The notes beneath the pieces are model-generated. The model was given only the letters and a program-made list of their open reading frames with translations. It was not told the origin of the DNA and searched no databases. The translations under genes and the position numbers were made by a program. DNA of 64,000 bases from Nissolia schottii (Eukaryota > Streptophyta > Magnoliopsida > Fabales > Fabaceae). Positions 14,857 through 26,363 of this stretch are shown piece after piece. Numbering within the stretch: position 1 is the stretch's first letter; every line of letters begins with the position of its first letter. Where the stretch lies: the NCBI GenBank assembly GCA_003254905.1, contig QANU01001671.1:297032-361031 (forward strand), written 5' to 3'.

Positions 14857-16241
14857 CTAACTAGCTAGTAGACCGGTCGTCACCACAAGAAGAAGCAAAC
14901 TAGTCAACAGCAACAACTGCGCGGAACCAGTACCAGCAAGCAGAGAAGTAGCACCGGCGGCGAAGCTTCCGGCGGTTGTGTTGGTAGTAAGAACAAGAAC
15001 CATCCAATCATCCTCAGAGCCAACACCGACCCCAGTGTACTTAGAACTGTTGAGATATCGGGCGTACCGATCCGAATGGGTGTAATTAGAAAGCACAACG
15101 GTTGGTTCCAATTTGGCGACGCAGACGGGGAGAATGACCCCATCGGTGGTGGTGTTGATGTCAATGCCGCATTTGTCAATGTGCTTTTGCAAATTGGGGA
15201 TTTTAGGGTTGGCACTGGCGAGACCGGTTTTGGCCTCTGGCGCTGGGTAGAATTGGTTCACGTTTTCGCATGGTACGTCTTCTATTTCGTCAGCTACCTC
15301 ATCGGCTAAACAATTTGCCTTAGCAACTTGGTTCAGGGCTGGGAGGTTTAGTGTCTGCCTGAAGCTGTTGATTCCCTTCAGCACACTGTCCTCCTTACCT
15401 AATCAACTCAGTAATGTATAAGATCAATAGTATAATAACAGTCCATAATATTGAAAATGTTTCGGACAAAGTTTTAGTAAGACCAATTGGTAATGCTAAA
15501 TATTGGAACAACAAATATATCAAATGAAAAGCAACGACAACCATCACAACCGATCTATCACATTACATTTTGACTAGTACAAGTGAGTTCACATAGATCA
15601 ACTGTTCTTATTGTTTATTGTGAAATTTGTCCAACGGAAAATTTTTGACGGTCAAGTAGCGGACTACTTGACATAGACCAATTGATCGATTTTTTAAGAG
15701 TGGAGTTTTAATACTAGATATTCAACACGACGTTCTAGAAAGGTTGAGTGGTCAAATATTGAAACTAATTTATATATAGAAGACACAGTGTTATTCCTCT
15801 TACTCAAATAATACATGAGCAAAATAATTAATTCTCACACACTGCCTTTTCATAGTTGAATAAGTACTCATAATTGGATGGTTAAACTATATATATATAT
15901 ATGTGGAAATTGTGGTCAAATATTCTTCATGCATGCATAAATTTGAAGAGCAAAAGAAGGGCCTAGTTGAAATATTTGACATTGCAGGGAACATTCTAAT
16001 TGTAATTGAAGCCCTTAAAATTAAACTACCATGTACTAGTAAATTTTGGTCATATTTTTCATGCATAACTAAGATGCTTCAAGTAGCCGAGACAATGCTA
16101 ATTTTTTCCAGGAAAAAATAACAGAATATGAGAAGAGGAGATCTAGAAAGAGAAAGTACCACTACACTGCGCTGGAGTAGAAAGGAACAGGAAGGCAACG
16201 CCTAGTGCAAGAAGGAAGAGACCAAGTTTGAGGCAGGCCAT
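14857..16241 (-). CDS. GPI-anchored secreted protein (At5g19230/At3g06035-like family)
   Basis: Two exons, 16160-16241 and 14857-15398, encode 207 residues. Residues 1 to about 26 (MACLKLGLFLLALGVAFLFL...) are a signal peptide. The mature part holds the family blocks INSFRQTLNLPALNQ, ANCLADEVADE, DGVILPVCVAKLEPTVVLSN, YLNSSKYTGVGVGSEDDW and MVLVLTTNTTAGSF, with paired cysteines and several N-glycosylation sites. The C-terminus is a small-residue stretch (FAAGATSLLAGTGSA) followed by a hydrophobic tail (QLLLLTSLLLLVV), the usual signal for a GPI anchor. This places the protein on the outer face of the plasma membrane. Arabidopsis relatives are annotated only as uncharacterised GPI-anchored proteins, so no biochemical function is claimed. 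A palindromic G-box lies about 150 bases upstream of the ATG. Confidence 0.92.
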
Positions 16242-16387
16242 GGTGGGTGGGTGAGTTATAGAGTTTTTGAGTTCCAAAGACAACAAAACGTTTTGATAAT
16301 TCCTTCAGAATACAGTTTGAACTTTGCAGATATCGGAAAAAGAATTGCAGCCCAAAAAGTAGTGACAGGTGTCTAGTGCATGGTCTT

Positions 16388-16405
16388 CCACGTGGCTGCC
16401 ATGCA
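16388..16405 (-). promoter_or_regulatory. G-box and RY-like motif upstream of the GPI-anchored protein gene
   Basis: CCACGTGGC at 16388-16396 is a perfect palindromic G-box/ABRE core. CATGCA at 16400-16405 is an RY core. Both lie about 150-165 bases upstream of the minus-strand start codon at 16241. bZIP and B3 factors bind such pairs in abscisic-acid- and seed-responsive genes. Function here is inferred from position and sequence only. Confidence 0.5.
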
Positions 16406-17890
16406 AATTATGATAATGATGATCGTATCGTTTTCCTGGTGGTTAAATATAAAATAGATGGTTATATTTTTCGTTGCCATTCGTTTATTTTCGCTAGGAT
16501 AAAATTCGTATTCGTATAAAACATCACTACTCTTTTCCAATCATAATCAATAAAAAGTAAGCAGAAAATATGAGTTGAACAACTAATAAATGTTGTATTC
16601 TTGTCGGAAATTAGTTTTCTTGCTGGAAAACATTTCTCTCACGTAAATATATCTTTCATCCATGTATACTTGCCCTTAAATCTTGAACTTTTTTATAGTA
16701 CCTTTCTCTTTCTCAGTTTTCTTAATAATACTAAGCCTTTTTTTTATATCACAATTATTACCTTATATCTTTTATGAAAAAAATGTTAGAGAATTGAAAA
16801 CATTATCAGATCAGATTTTAGTTGTTAAAAATGATTAAACAAGATAACTAATCTTGTCTAGTAAGTCGCCCTTTTTTTCGTTTTAGCAAGTATCAATTAA
16901 CCATTATGATTTCTATTTGAGATTCAGGTATTCTTTTTTTTTTACGTAAAACTCCCACCTTACAAATTCTATATTACTATGTAATTATTGGCAATAGAAG
17001 CTGAAGATGCAATAGCAACTGAAGCTGAAAGCAGTAACAGTGACAGCAGTGCAAGAGGAGCCAAAATTGCAGTCCAAGCAACTAGTTAGTTAGACAGTTA
17101 ACACTATTAGAAAGTAGTTAGTTGTAACAGCTGTACATGAACTAACTTAAGCTCCAAGCAATAGAGCATTGTATGTATGTATATATATCAGTTAATGCAG
17201 AGAATGATCACACCTTTTGATCATTTCATTCATATGTTTCCATATTCTCTAGTGCATGCTTATACTTTTCACAGTAATGTTGTTAAAACACTTTAACCGT
17301 TCCTTTCATCACAATTTTTTTTAAAAATTTTTTTATCCCTACAAAACTTTTTAACTGTAGTTTCACATTTTCAATATACAATTGTAACCTACAAATGTCA
17401 TTTCTACCCGTTTTCTACCCGTTCTACTATCAACAATATATAATTTTAGTTGTAAAATTTTATTAATTAATATATATATGATTTTTCTTTTAATATCCAT
17501 CTAATTTAATAAGTATTAATACTATGTCTATGTGTCATTAAATTGTTGGTTAATAAATTAAAAAAAAATTATTTTTTTTAAAATTAAAATAAGAATAATT
17601 TTTCATATATCTAACCAGTAATAATTGAAATCAAAATATTAATACCGTATAATAGTAAGATAATGGAGAATCATATATATATATACACACACCTAACACA
17701 TTTAATCATTGCAGACGCAAGTGAGGAATTAGCTACACCCCACTAGTATAATATTATATGGCTGACATTCCCCGAAATGCGATGACATTTTCGATTCAGT
17801 TTGTTCCAAATTGGAAGATAGCCATACAAGAAGAAGAAGAACCATGAAGACACAAAAAAAAAAAAGCCAAATGCGTCGGTCCAGATGGGC
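16406..17890. other. intergenic spacer with a possible LTR relic
   Basis: No gene is seen. Around 16990-17270 the sequence is less AT-rich (CTGAAGCTGAAAGCAGTAAC..., then TCAGTTAATGCAGAGAATGATC) and resembles the U3/R/U5 part of a Copia LTR. I could not find matching TG/CA termini or a target duplication. A TA/CA microsatellite lies at about 17671-17690. Confidence 0.35.
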
Positions 17891-17900
17891 CATTTTTGCA

Positions 17901-18028
17901 GACGTGTCCACTGCATGCGATCATTATGACACGTCAACACATCCTTCTCCCACTTTCTCCACGTAGCACCCTCTAAATCCTCTTCTAAACAACATCTGTA
18001 TACATGGCTTCCATCACCATCACACGTG
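17901..18028 (+). promoter_or_regulatory. ABRE/RY-rich promoter region of the short-chain dehydrogenase gene
   Basis: Within 130 bases there are an ACGTGTC ABRE (17902-17908), an RY element TGCATG (17912-17917), ACACGTC (about 17929-17935), a CACGT core (17960-17964) and a CACGTG G-box (18023-18028). Clusters of ABRE plus RY are the known signature of ABI3/ABI5-controlled seed-maturation genes, which fits the seed-abundant reductase family encoded downstream. The motifs are seen; their use is inferred. No clear TATA box was identified, so the transcription start is not fixed. Confidence 0.6.
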
Positions 18029-18216
18029 CACCCACCACCAAAGTGTTAATTAGTGACTTAGCACCCTTACTACTACTACATGTTCATCAAGATAAAAGGC
18101 AACATCATACATATACCAAACTCCACCGGTCACTTGAACACTCACTTTCAATACCACATTTTCATCAACTCACAAAGATCACCATTCCGTTGTTTGTGAA
18201 AGATGGCTTCCGGTGA
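18004..18216 (+). other. overlapping upstream reading frame (possible uORF)
   Basis: An ATG in good context at 18004 starts 70 codons that run 14 bases past the ATG of the dehydrogenase, in a different frame. The peptide is rich in Ser, Thr, His and Lys with few acidic residues, so it looks like a targeting peptide. It cannot join the main frame without a shift or an intron that I cannot see. It is relevant only if transcription starts upstream of 18004. Confidence 0.35.
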
Positions 18217-19559
18217 AGAGAAGTTCCCACCTCAGAAGCAAGGGACACAGCCTGGCAAAGAACATGACATGGATCCTACACCCCAATTCACCAGCCCTGT
18301 TTACAGGCCATCAAACAAACTTCAAGTATATATTCATATACAAAATTTCATACATAAATCAATGTAGTGACAAATTTGACATATTTGATATATTCTTCAA
18401 TTAATATATCAAGTTCATTAATCGATGTATTTAAAGATATATCGCATCAATTGCCTTTTGCCATTTTTATAATATATACTTAATTTCCTATTTTCAATTT
18501 AATTAGTCTATTATATGTGTTGATTTTTCAGGGAAAGGTAGCAGTTGTAACCGGTGGCGACTCCGGAATTGGAAGGGCAGTGTGCAACTTGTTTGCACTG
18601 GAGGGAGCAACCGTGGTGTTCACGTATGTGAAGGGGCAAGAAGACAAGGACGCCAAGGACACCCAGGAGATGATAAACAAGGCCAAGACCGCCGATGCCA
18701 AGGAGCCCAAGGCCATAGCGGCTGACTTGGGCTACGATGAGAATTGCAAGAAAGTGGTGGATGAGGTGGTCAGCGCTTATGGCCGCATCGACGTCCTGGT
18801 CAACAATGCAGCTGAGCAGTACGAGAGTGGAACGGTGGAGGAGATTGACGAGCCAAGGCTTGAGAGGGTGTTCCGCACTAACATCTTCTCCTACTTCTTC
18901 ATGACCAGGTCATCCGTAGTCAGTCAATAAGATGCATTAATCTAAGATTGCACTATTAAATTTAAAAAGTGACCGATATTATGAAACAAAAAGAATTAAT
19001 AATTCATGAATCTTTATATTATGCATGTGTAGGCATGCCCTCAAGCACATGAAGGAAGGAAGCAGCATCATCAACACTACATCAGTGAATGCATACAAGG
19101 GGCACCCCACACTGGTGGACTACACCTCCACCAAAGGTGCCATTGTGGCATTCACTAGAGCCCTCTCCTTGCAGCTGGTGAGCAAGGGAATAAGGGTGAA
19201 TGGGGTTGCGCCTGGACCCATATGGACTCCACTGATACCGGCATCTTTCTCGAAGGAGAAAATTGCTCAATTCGGCGAGGAGGTGCCGATGAAGAGAGCC
19301 GGCCAGCCTGTTGAGGTTGCTCCCTCCTTTGTCTTCCTTGCCAGCAACGAGTGCTCCTCTTACATAAGTGGCCAAGTCCTCCACCCCAATGGTGATGATG
19401 AATTGATGATATACTTATACATACACACATTTGTACACACACATACACATATACATATACATACATAAGCTTCTAATTTATATTCTGCTCTAGAATCTGA
19501 AGGAATTTCTCGGACCATGCTTTTGGCATTTTTCAGGTGGAAACGTTGTGAATGGTTGA
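18203..19559 (+). CDS. short-chain dehydrogenase/reductase, glucose/ribitol dehydrogenase homolog (NADPH-dependent aldehyde reductase type)
   Basis: Four exons, 18203-18325, 18532-18908, 19033-19391 and 19537-19559, encode 293 residues. The Rossmann cofactor motif TGGDSGIG is at 48-55, NNAA at 132-135, and the catalytic Ser184, Tyr197 and Lys201 lie in the order expected for classical SDRs. The N-terminus (PPQKQGTQPGKEHDMDPTPQ) and the C-terminal GQVLHPNGGNVVNG are typical of the seed and desiccation-associated glucose/ribitol dehydrogenase homologs, whose Arabidopsis member At1g54870 reduces reactive aldehydes. The last exon adds only seven residues. An upstream ATG at 18004 opens a 70-codon frame that overlaps this start in another frame. 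It is read here as a possible uORF, so the chosen start gives no transit peptide. Confidence 0.93.
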
Positions 19560-20044
19560 GGAAAAGAAAAGTGATACTCGAGATCGATATATAATGCTGT
19601 AGTGGTTCTTGTCTATGTAAACTCAGTTACAAATGGCTAAGGTGCAGTTACCGCAGTACCTTGTGTATGGCATATGAATATGGAAATATGTATCTCAGCA
19701 TCTTCTGTACTTTTTTCTTTCCAATGTAGAAACATAAGAAAATACTAGTACTTTTGTGAAGGTATACGTGTAACAGTAACTATAATAATAATACAGATCA
19801 GTATTAAAGATCAAATATTTGTGTGGATGCAGAAATTGGAGTTGACGGAGAGGTTTAAATTAGATGTCAATTCAATTTCCTTTCAAGATTGAATGGGACA
19901 AAGGATAATAACTAATTCAGAAACAGAGAAGGAGAAGTTTCAAACTAATGCACAAGATGTTGAAGCAAATATTTTCAGGCTATTTATTTTGAAGAACTTT
20001 GATCAGTGATGTCAATCCTTGTAAAAAAAAAAATAGGAAAAATA

Positions 20045-22167
20045 TCAAGATGACACTCCAAAGCTAACTTCAACACCTTTCCCGCCAATTCCGGCAATGA
20101 AACATTGGAAACCGCTTGACTCTAGTTCAGCAATTACTTTGTCCACAACGGTACCTGATAGCACTGATTATAAGCACGTCAAGGAAGAGATACAAGAAAC
20201 TGAGATTTAAGAATACACCCAATACTTAAAAGCTATTTAACGCATTCAAAACCTTCCACCCGCCCTTTCTAATTCTACCCGCCCGTCGTGAAAATAAATA
20301 ATTTTTCTTCACCAGGTAGACTGTCACTGGCAGGTGTTCTTGTCATGCTTGTGTGCGGGTATATATGCCTATGCAGATGTTTCATAAATGTAACAATGAA
20401 CTTAACTGCATGCATATCTATCTGGACAGGCAGCACACCCACCGTTGTGTGTGTCACATGACAAGATCCACCCTCCAGGACAACAATTGGCAGAAAGGTC
20501 TGTTTGGTTGGCTATTTTTTCTTTTCAGTTTGTTTTTTGTTTTTAGTTTTTCAGAATTTTAACAGGAAATGAAAACAAATTTAGGACGACTTAAAGCATA
20601 AGCAAAATTAACACATGTTATCAACTAAATGTAGACAAGAAAATAGAAAACAAAAGCAGAAAAATAATGGAAACAAGATAATAAGTGAAGAGGATACAGG
20701 TTGGAAGTAGTGTGAGAACACAGCCGCCACCGCCAGCTCCTGTCAATTTAGAAGCTAATTTGTACTTCAATGTGGTTCGAAGAACAGTCTCTATTGTGGA
20801 ATGACTGACCCCCATAGATTGGAGCAGACCTTGATTCATCTCCATTAGCTCTTCTATCTTCTCTTCCTTCTCAGTTATAGAGAGTTCATCTGGTGTGGGT
20901 GACTGCATAATCGCAGTCAATTCCTTGCTGATGGAATCAACAGCACTGAACACAAAAGCCATTGCCTCCGGGTGCCTTAGCATCCTTTCTGAAACACCAG
21001 CCACCAATGCTTTTGTGTTTCTCCCCACTTTGGTGTTAGTAATGAGCATTTTCAGTGACACGTTTGACTTCATATGTGTCAAGCTACCAGACTTGAAGCT
21101 GATGATGTTACCTGATAATAGTAATTACTAATTATTGAGTGACTTGCACATTCAGAGGCAAATGCGGGCAAGGTACAAGATAATTGAACATTTCAAACAA
21201 ATCATAATTTTTCCAAGTATACTATATATCTCCCACCCAACACCATTGTGTATTTTTCAATTCAATAGTACAAACCAGTAGGCGAGGATCTATTAGTTCT
21301 AGGTGAGACTATTGACAAACCCACAAAAAAGAGAAGGAACTGCTTCGTCCTATCTCTTTTCACAACAACATCAAGCATTTTGGTGCTTTATAAGTTCAAT
21401 TCATGTTTGCACATACAAAATAGTCAAATTGTAACAATAACAAGAAAATGCAGAAAGTCATGTTCCAAATGAAAACACGAGAATTTTCTAACAAAATCAC
21501 TTCATACCATATGCGCTTACAGTGTTGTCAATTCCAGATGGCTTCCCATGAATGATCTTCTCGCCTTCGTACGCCCATTTATTCACCAAATCAAGCTCCT
21601 TCCCCTCGAAAGACTGCCACGCTTGGTCGTTCAAATCCACAGAAACAGAATCAGTGAAAGCAAGCAGGGCACCCGCCAGCGCCACACAGAACGCCGCCGA
21701 CGAACCCAAGCCCGAACCCAAGGGAAGGTCAGAAGTGACAACCACAGTAGCAGGCTTAAATCTACACAAACACAACACCACAATCAAAACAACTTTCCAA
21801 AACAAGAAGAAAAAAAAAACTATCAACTAGAAAGAAAAAAAAAAATTGCAATCAAAATTGCAGACCCTTGAATTGAAGAGTATAGCCAGAGAAATGCAGA
21901 AACACCAGAAGCAAGCCCAATTTTGGCCTCAGGTATGTTCAGTTCTTCGACGAGTGCTGCAATCGACTTGGCACACTCCACGGAGCACGAGGAAGGAGCT
22001 GAGTATTGAAGCGCAGCTGATTCGGGAAAAGCTTCTCTGATTCTGCTAATCGGCCACGAGAACTCTAACGCCACGTCCTTCAACTCCAGTTTCAACGAAT
22101 CTTGACCATCTATCACACACAAATAGCAAAAAATCCCAAAATTGAATGAGAAACCCTAAACAAGTGC

Positions 22168-22199
<32 letters not shown>

Positions 22200-22377
22200 C
22201 CCTAAATGCAGCTGCCGGGGTGAACTTGCAAAATTGTTCAATACCGGAAGGAGTGGAGATGCGGAGAGAGACGTAGGTGCACAGATCGATGGAGGCGGCG
22301 ACGGCGGTGGATCCATGAACAACAGCATGTTCACCGGACAATATGATCTTCCCAGGTGCTCTGGCTTTAACCTCCAT
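20045..22377 (-). CDS. MVK: mevalonate kinase
   Basis: Five exons, 22245-22377, 21866-22109, 21508-21761, 20698-21111 and 20045-20154, encode 384 residues (Arabidopsis enzyme about 378). The enzyme phosphorylates mevalonate to mevalonate-5-phosphate in the cytosolic isoprenoid pathway. The N-terminus has APGKIILSGEHAVVHG. The GHMP-kinase ATP loop PLGSGLGSSA is at 139-148, the catalytic Asp204 sits in GKPSGIDN, and the C-terminal glycine motif KLTGAGGGGC covers about 332-341. Exon phases agree throughout. At the exon 4/5 junction the split codon reads TGT, giving Cys349 where I recall Gly in Arabidopsis (LLPTGTVVDK). The gene is otherwise intact. Confidence 0.96.
22169..22199. repeat. (AATC)n microsatellite in mevalonate kinase intron 1
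   Basis: About seven to eight perfect tetranucleotide copies lie in the first intron, roughly 45 bases from the donor side. Confidence 0.9.
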
Positions 22378-24310
22378 TTTCCGATTATGAATCGTTATTG
22401 TTATGATGTGTCTCTCTCCTTCTTCTTCTTCAATCTTTCTGTTTCGGTCACCATTTTATTATGGAGATCTCATATTGCGAGCGACCACAAAAACTCCTCT
22501 GTTGTGTGCGGTTTTTGTCGTTCTTCTTCTTCTTCGTTCAATAATGGCAGGGTGATGTGCTTGGTGTTCTCTCTTTTTTTTCTATTAGTGTGGACTCACA
22601 GGACTCGTGATCCATGCGAAATGCGTGTGCTTTTTTAATATTATTGGCCCACTTAAGATGTGTTAGGTGTACCCGCGCAGTTTAGGAGAACGAGCAGACC
22701 ACGAAATATTTTTCTTAAAACTTTAATGAATGAGGATCGAATTCACTTTACATTATAAAAATGATAAAGCAAGCTATCACCAAACTTTGTGATTTCATCG
22801 CAAAACTTCTGCACACCATCTTTTGGTTCTCCCCTTCCCTGTCTTGGTCGCAGACTAAAATGGACCATCTATTCAATTCAAGTTTGGTCCAATATTTACT
22901 CCTGCATAATATAATATTGTAAAATTTGTCACATTGTTGAGAATTTGGTGCAATATCCTATTTTCATTTAGGCATCATGTGTGTCAAACACTGACCAATG
23001 GTCTTATCCTAGCACCCTATGTGCAAAAAGGGAATTATAATAGCGATGTTGAGTCTTGAATTTTCCGAGTTTCTCCTGAAGTGTATAGGTACATCATCCT
23101 TTTTGTGCAAACCATTTTTGTACTACAATCTGAACGTCGTAATGTGAGAAATGGAGTATACTAGAAACAAATGTAAACTCATGTTGAAGGCTATCAAGCA
23201 ATTCCAAGTGACAATTCCGTGATCAGAAGAGTTGTTTTAAGTTACACATGATTGCAATTGCAGGGTATCCAAGAGTGCCATACTATACTAGCATTGACAA
23301 TTGCAGGATATCCAATAATTTGGCTTCAGATTTGAGCTTACTCAAGGGGAAACCATCATGGGAAAAATGGTCAATGATGGAGTTCATACAGTCAAACCTT
23401 GCAATGATTATTCTATAGACAAATTCAAAATGCTTGAGGACTCTTCGTGCAGCACAAAGAACAGTTGTAATTTGTTACCAGTTGCTAGACAAAGAAGAGC
23501 ATATTAAGACTGAAAAATGCGGCACTGGTTCTGTTGTACTTCTGAGACACAAGATGGCAACACTGACTTGCTACTACCTTGGAGTATGCTGGCTACAAGG
23601 ACCAATCTATGAGTCGCTTAGTAGAGGGATATTGGAAAAATGGATATCATAAAGACTGATCCACACACTTGTCTGCCTCTATGATCTCAAAAGCAGCCAT
23701 GAATTCTTACACAAGGCTTCCAGCCAGGAATCACCCAAAATTCTGCATTAACAGAGTCTGTTCTGGTTTTGTAAAAATAGTCGTTAACCAAAACCTAGGC
23801 ATCCTTCTCTGTTATCCTCTTCCAACCTTAAGTAGTAGAGCCTAATATGCTTTAGGAATAGTTCCAGAGTGCCATTGTATTGTATTTACAGTAGAAATAT
23901 AAGCATATCTCATGCTCAAAATATGCCTTGCTGTAATATTTGAAAGTTCAGTGTCTTGAGAATGTACTTTCTGTGCAGTTCAAGTCTCAAATTGTTTATT
24001 AATGAAAGTTGCAACTTTCTTTCAATAGGAGAATATTACTAATGATAAAAAATTAACAAATTCAAATATTCCCTTAGGGAAACAAGGTCCTTCCAATTGA
24101 AAATGGAGAAAATAAAAGAACAGGAACACTTTTATCTTTAAAATTAACAAATGAAGTACTAATTCTTTTTCCTGTTGTTAAAAAACATACAGAAAATAAA
24201 AGCAAACTACTTGATCATATAAAAGCAACACAAACATACTTGTGTTGAGCTTAATCAACTACCTTATCCTAGTTCTTAATTGCCTGCATAATAGTGTCAC
24301 AATCTAAACT
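22378..24310. other. spacer upstream of mevalonate kinase, no gene recognised
   Basis: The first 150 bases are TCT-rich on the plus strand, fitting the leader and promoter of the minus-strand kinase. At 23434-23652 there is a 72-codon plus-strand frame of moderate composition (MRTLRAAQRTVVICYQLLDK...), but I recognise no family and see no splice partners. The phrase TTGCAGGRTATCCAA occurs twice (about 23260 and 23305), suggesting a local duplication or decayed repeat. Confidence 0.4.
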
Positions 24311-24853
24311 CTAAGGCACTGAGGAATTCAGGACAGAAAACTCCAGTCCTACAGTCACATTGCCGCCAGAGAAACGAAGTCCAATTTCTTGATCATAATT
24401 CAGCTTCCTCTTCCTTATAATGTGCCTAAAAGGCTCAATTGAATAAGCGAAATCTTCCCTTGCCTTCTCCATGTCATAACAAGGTGGCTCTATCTTAAAA
24501 GAAGCCCAGCTACCGATCTTCGGCTTCTCGCCTAGAACAGGCATAGGATCAAACCAAAACAACTCTTTCTTCGACAACTTCGAATCATAAGTTTCGCAAG
24601 TATCAACATCATTAATCAGTATGTTTACCGGGATCCAGGCGTCCAAAGCTTTCCAGCTGCTCTCGTTCATTTGCCCTAGAATGCATTCTTCAAACTCCTC
24701 AGAAGGCGAGATCTTGAGGCTGTCCCAGCGCATGCAATCGGTCGAGAGCTTGACCCTGAACGGCCAAGGATTGCTGCTTTCGTCCAGAGCACTCCTGTAG
24801 CTGGATGCTTTGTTTCCCTTGTCGCCATTGCTACCTTCTGTGAGATTAGCCAT
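24311..24853 (-). CDS. uncharacterised 180-residue protein, single exon
   Basis: I do not recognise the family. The frame from the ATG at 24853 encodes 180 residues with ordinary plant codon use and mixed charge, no signal peptide and no membrane segment, so a soluble intracellular protein is likely. The N-terminal 25 residues are Ser/Asn/Gly-rich and probably disordered. The body is rich in Trp, Phe and acidic residues (WPFRVKLSTDCMRWDSLKIS, ELFWFDPMPVLGEKPKIGSW, then the basic patch RHIIRKRKL). It ends in a predicted beta-like LRFSGGNVTVGLEFSVLNS. The frame continues up to another ATG at 24982, adding 43 residues of lower coding quality. The downstream ATG is preferred because it has G at -3 and +4. 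Upstream 5' exons cannot be excluded. Confidence 0.72.
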   Translation of the reverse strand: MANLTEGSNGDKGNKASSYRSALDESSNPWPFRVKLSTDCMRWDSLKISPSEEFEECILGQMNESSWKALDAWIPVNILINDVDTCETYDSKLSKKELFWFDPMPVLGEKPKIGSWASFKIEPPCYDMEKAREDFAYSIEPFRHIIRKRKLNYDQEIGLRFSGGNVTVGLEFSVLNSSVP

Positions 24854-24982
24854 GACAACTTTCAAGCTTTCGCAGTAAATCGAAAAATGAAATGAAATAT
24901 GAGAGGCAGGGCTAATGTAATTTCTCCTAATTTTATATTTGTTCATTCCCAATTGCCAATGACTCATTCCTTGTCCTGACAT

Positions 24983-26363
24983 ATGATATGCGTTGATTTC
25001 CTGAATAACTCAATTGCCAGTTATGGTATGAAGTGCAATTTTGGTATTTTACTCACAAATCCAACTGTGTTTTTGTTGTTTTACACTCTAACAAAACATT
25101 ATTATTAGTGGTATTAACTTCATTCTGTGAATCCAACTCTGGTCCTATCTGTATGTAGGAAATGACAAATTAAAAGAAAACACAAATGTGTAATGTCATG
25201 TACTTGTCTATTACCACAGGCAAGTACTAATTCCTTACACATTATAGAATTCACCTTTCAAGGTTTATCTGAAGCCTGTACATAACACAATAACAAATCA
25301 GGTAAAATCATTGTTTACAAACATTTCTATTTCAATAATAAAACTTATTTTCAAGTTAGAAAATATCTCTTTTGGAACTATGTCTCCCAAAGAATGGAAA
25401 GTCCTTCAAGTTTTCATCAAATCAGATGCTCTCATCAATATGCTTCTCTGGCAATTATTCATGTTTTGCTCAACTTTCATGTCCATTTATTGCCACATAA
25501 TGGAGAATGGAGTTTCTTACATGCCAAGAATGCAATGAATTTGTGTTCTATATTGTCAAGGACTCTATTACATCATACTCACTTACCATAAAAAATAAGG
25601 GGAAAATAAGGACAAAAAGGCTGTAGATTGCAATGTCAAATTCCTCATGCATAATAGAGAAAAAGCACTTGAAATATTTTATTTTAGTAGCTGCCATTTA
25701 CAATGATAATTATGATAATGGTGGTGACTAGTTGTGATAAATGTTCCTACCTCCTAGGTATGTGGATGCCGTGGTTGCTTTGAAGTGATGATGGCATTAG
25801 TCCTTATCGAGTTGGATCAAATCCAGTGGGTGATGTTTCGGGCATCATAAAGAATAAGCCCCGGTAGATTTACATCTCATACAACCTTGGTTGATTTTAG
25901 AGGTCAACACCACACCAAGTTTCATATTTGTTTGTCTCCCTTTAAAGAGAAATATTACGTATACTCATCATTTTGTGCCAGACACTATGTCAATTCAGTT
26001 CACATTTATCTTAGATGAGATTCCAATGAAGTGTGGATTCTATTTGAATCTCATTCAATGGTGAATGAAGTGTGGTTAGCACACAAAATAAATCTAAATA
26101 ACATAACTCCACTTCAAATGTTCACCCAAAAATAAAAAATAAAAAACTAAAAACTTACCTCAAGCTTCTTATATTCATTTCATCCCATTATCAAATCAAA
26201 GAATGACACGTATATGTATACACACACTCATTTCAAGAAAAATGCATGCATCATTTTTTCATTTAAGAATTGGATGAAACAGTTATAAGTAAACACCCAC
26301 TAATTATTTTAAGGGCAAAGAAGTGAGACTGAATTTTTTTTGTGATCAAACCAATAACTGAGG
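24983..26363. other. intergenic spacer, nothing recognised
   Basis: AT-rich sequence between two divergently transcribed genes, presumably holding both promoters. Only short chance reading frames occur. Confidence 0.5.

Noticed and set aside
16990-17270. Full Copia LTR
   Set aside because: The sequence style fits an LTR, but TG/CA ends, a target duplication and a partner LTR could not be found.
23434-23652. 72-codon plus-strand frame
   Set aside because: No family resemblance, no clear splice sites and surrounding text that looks like decayed repeat.
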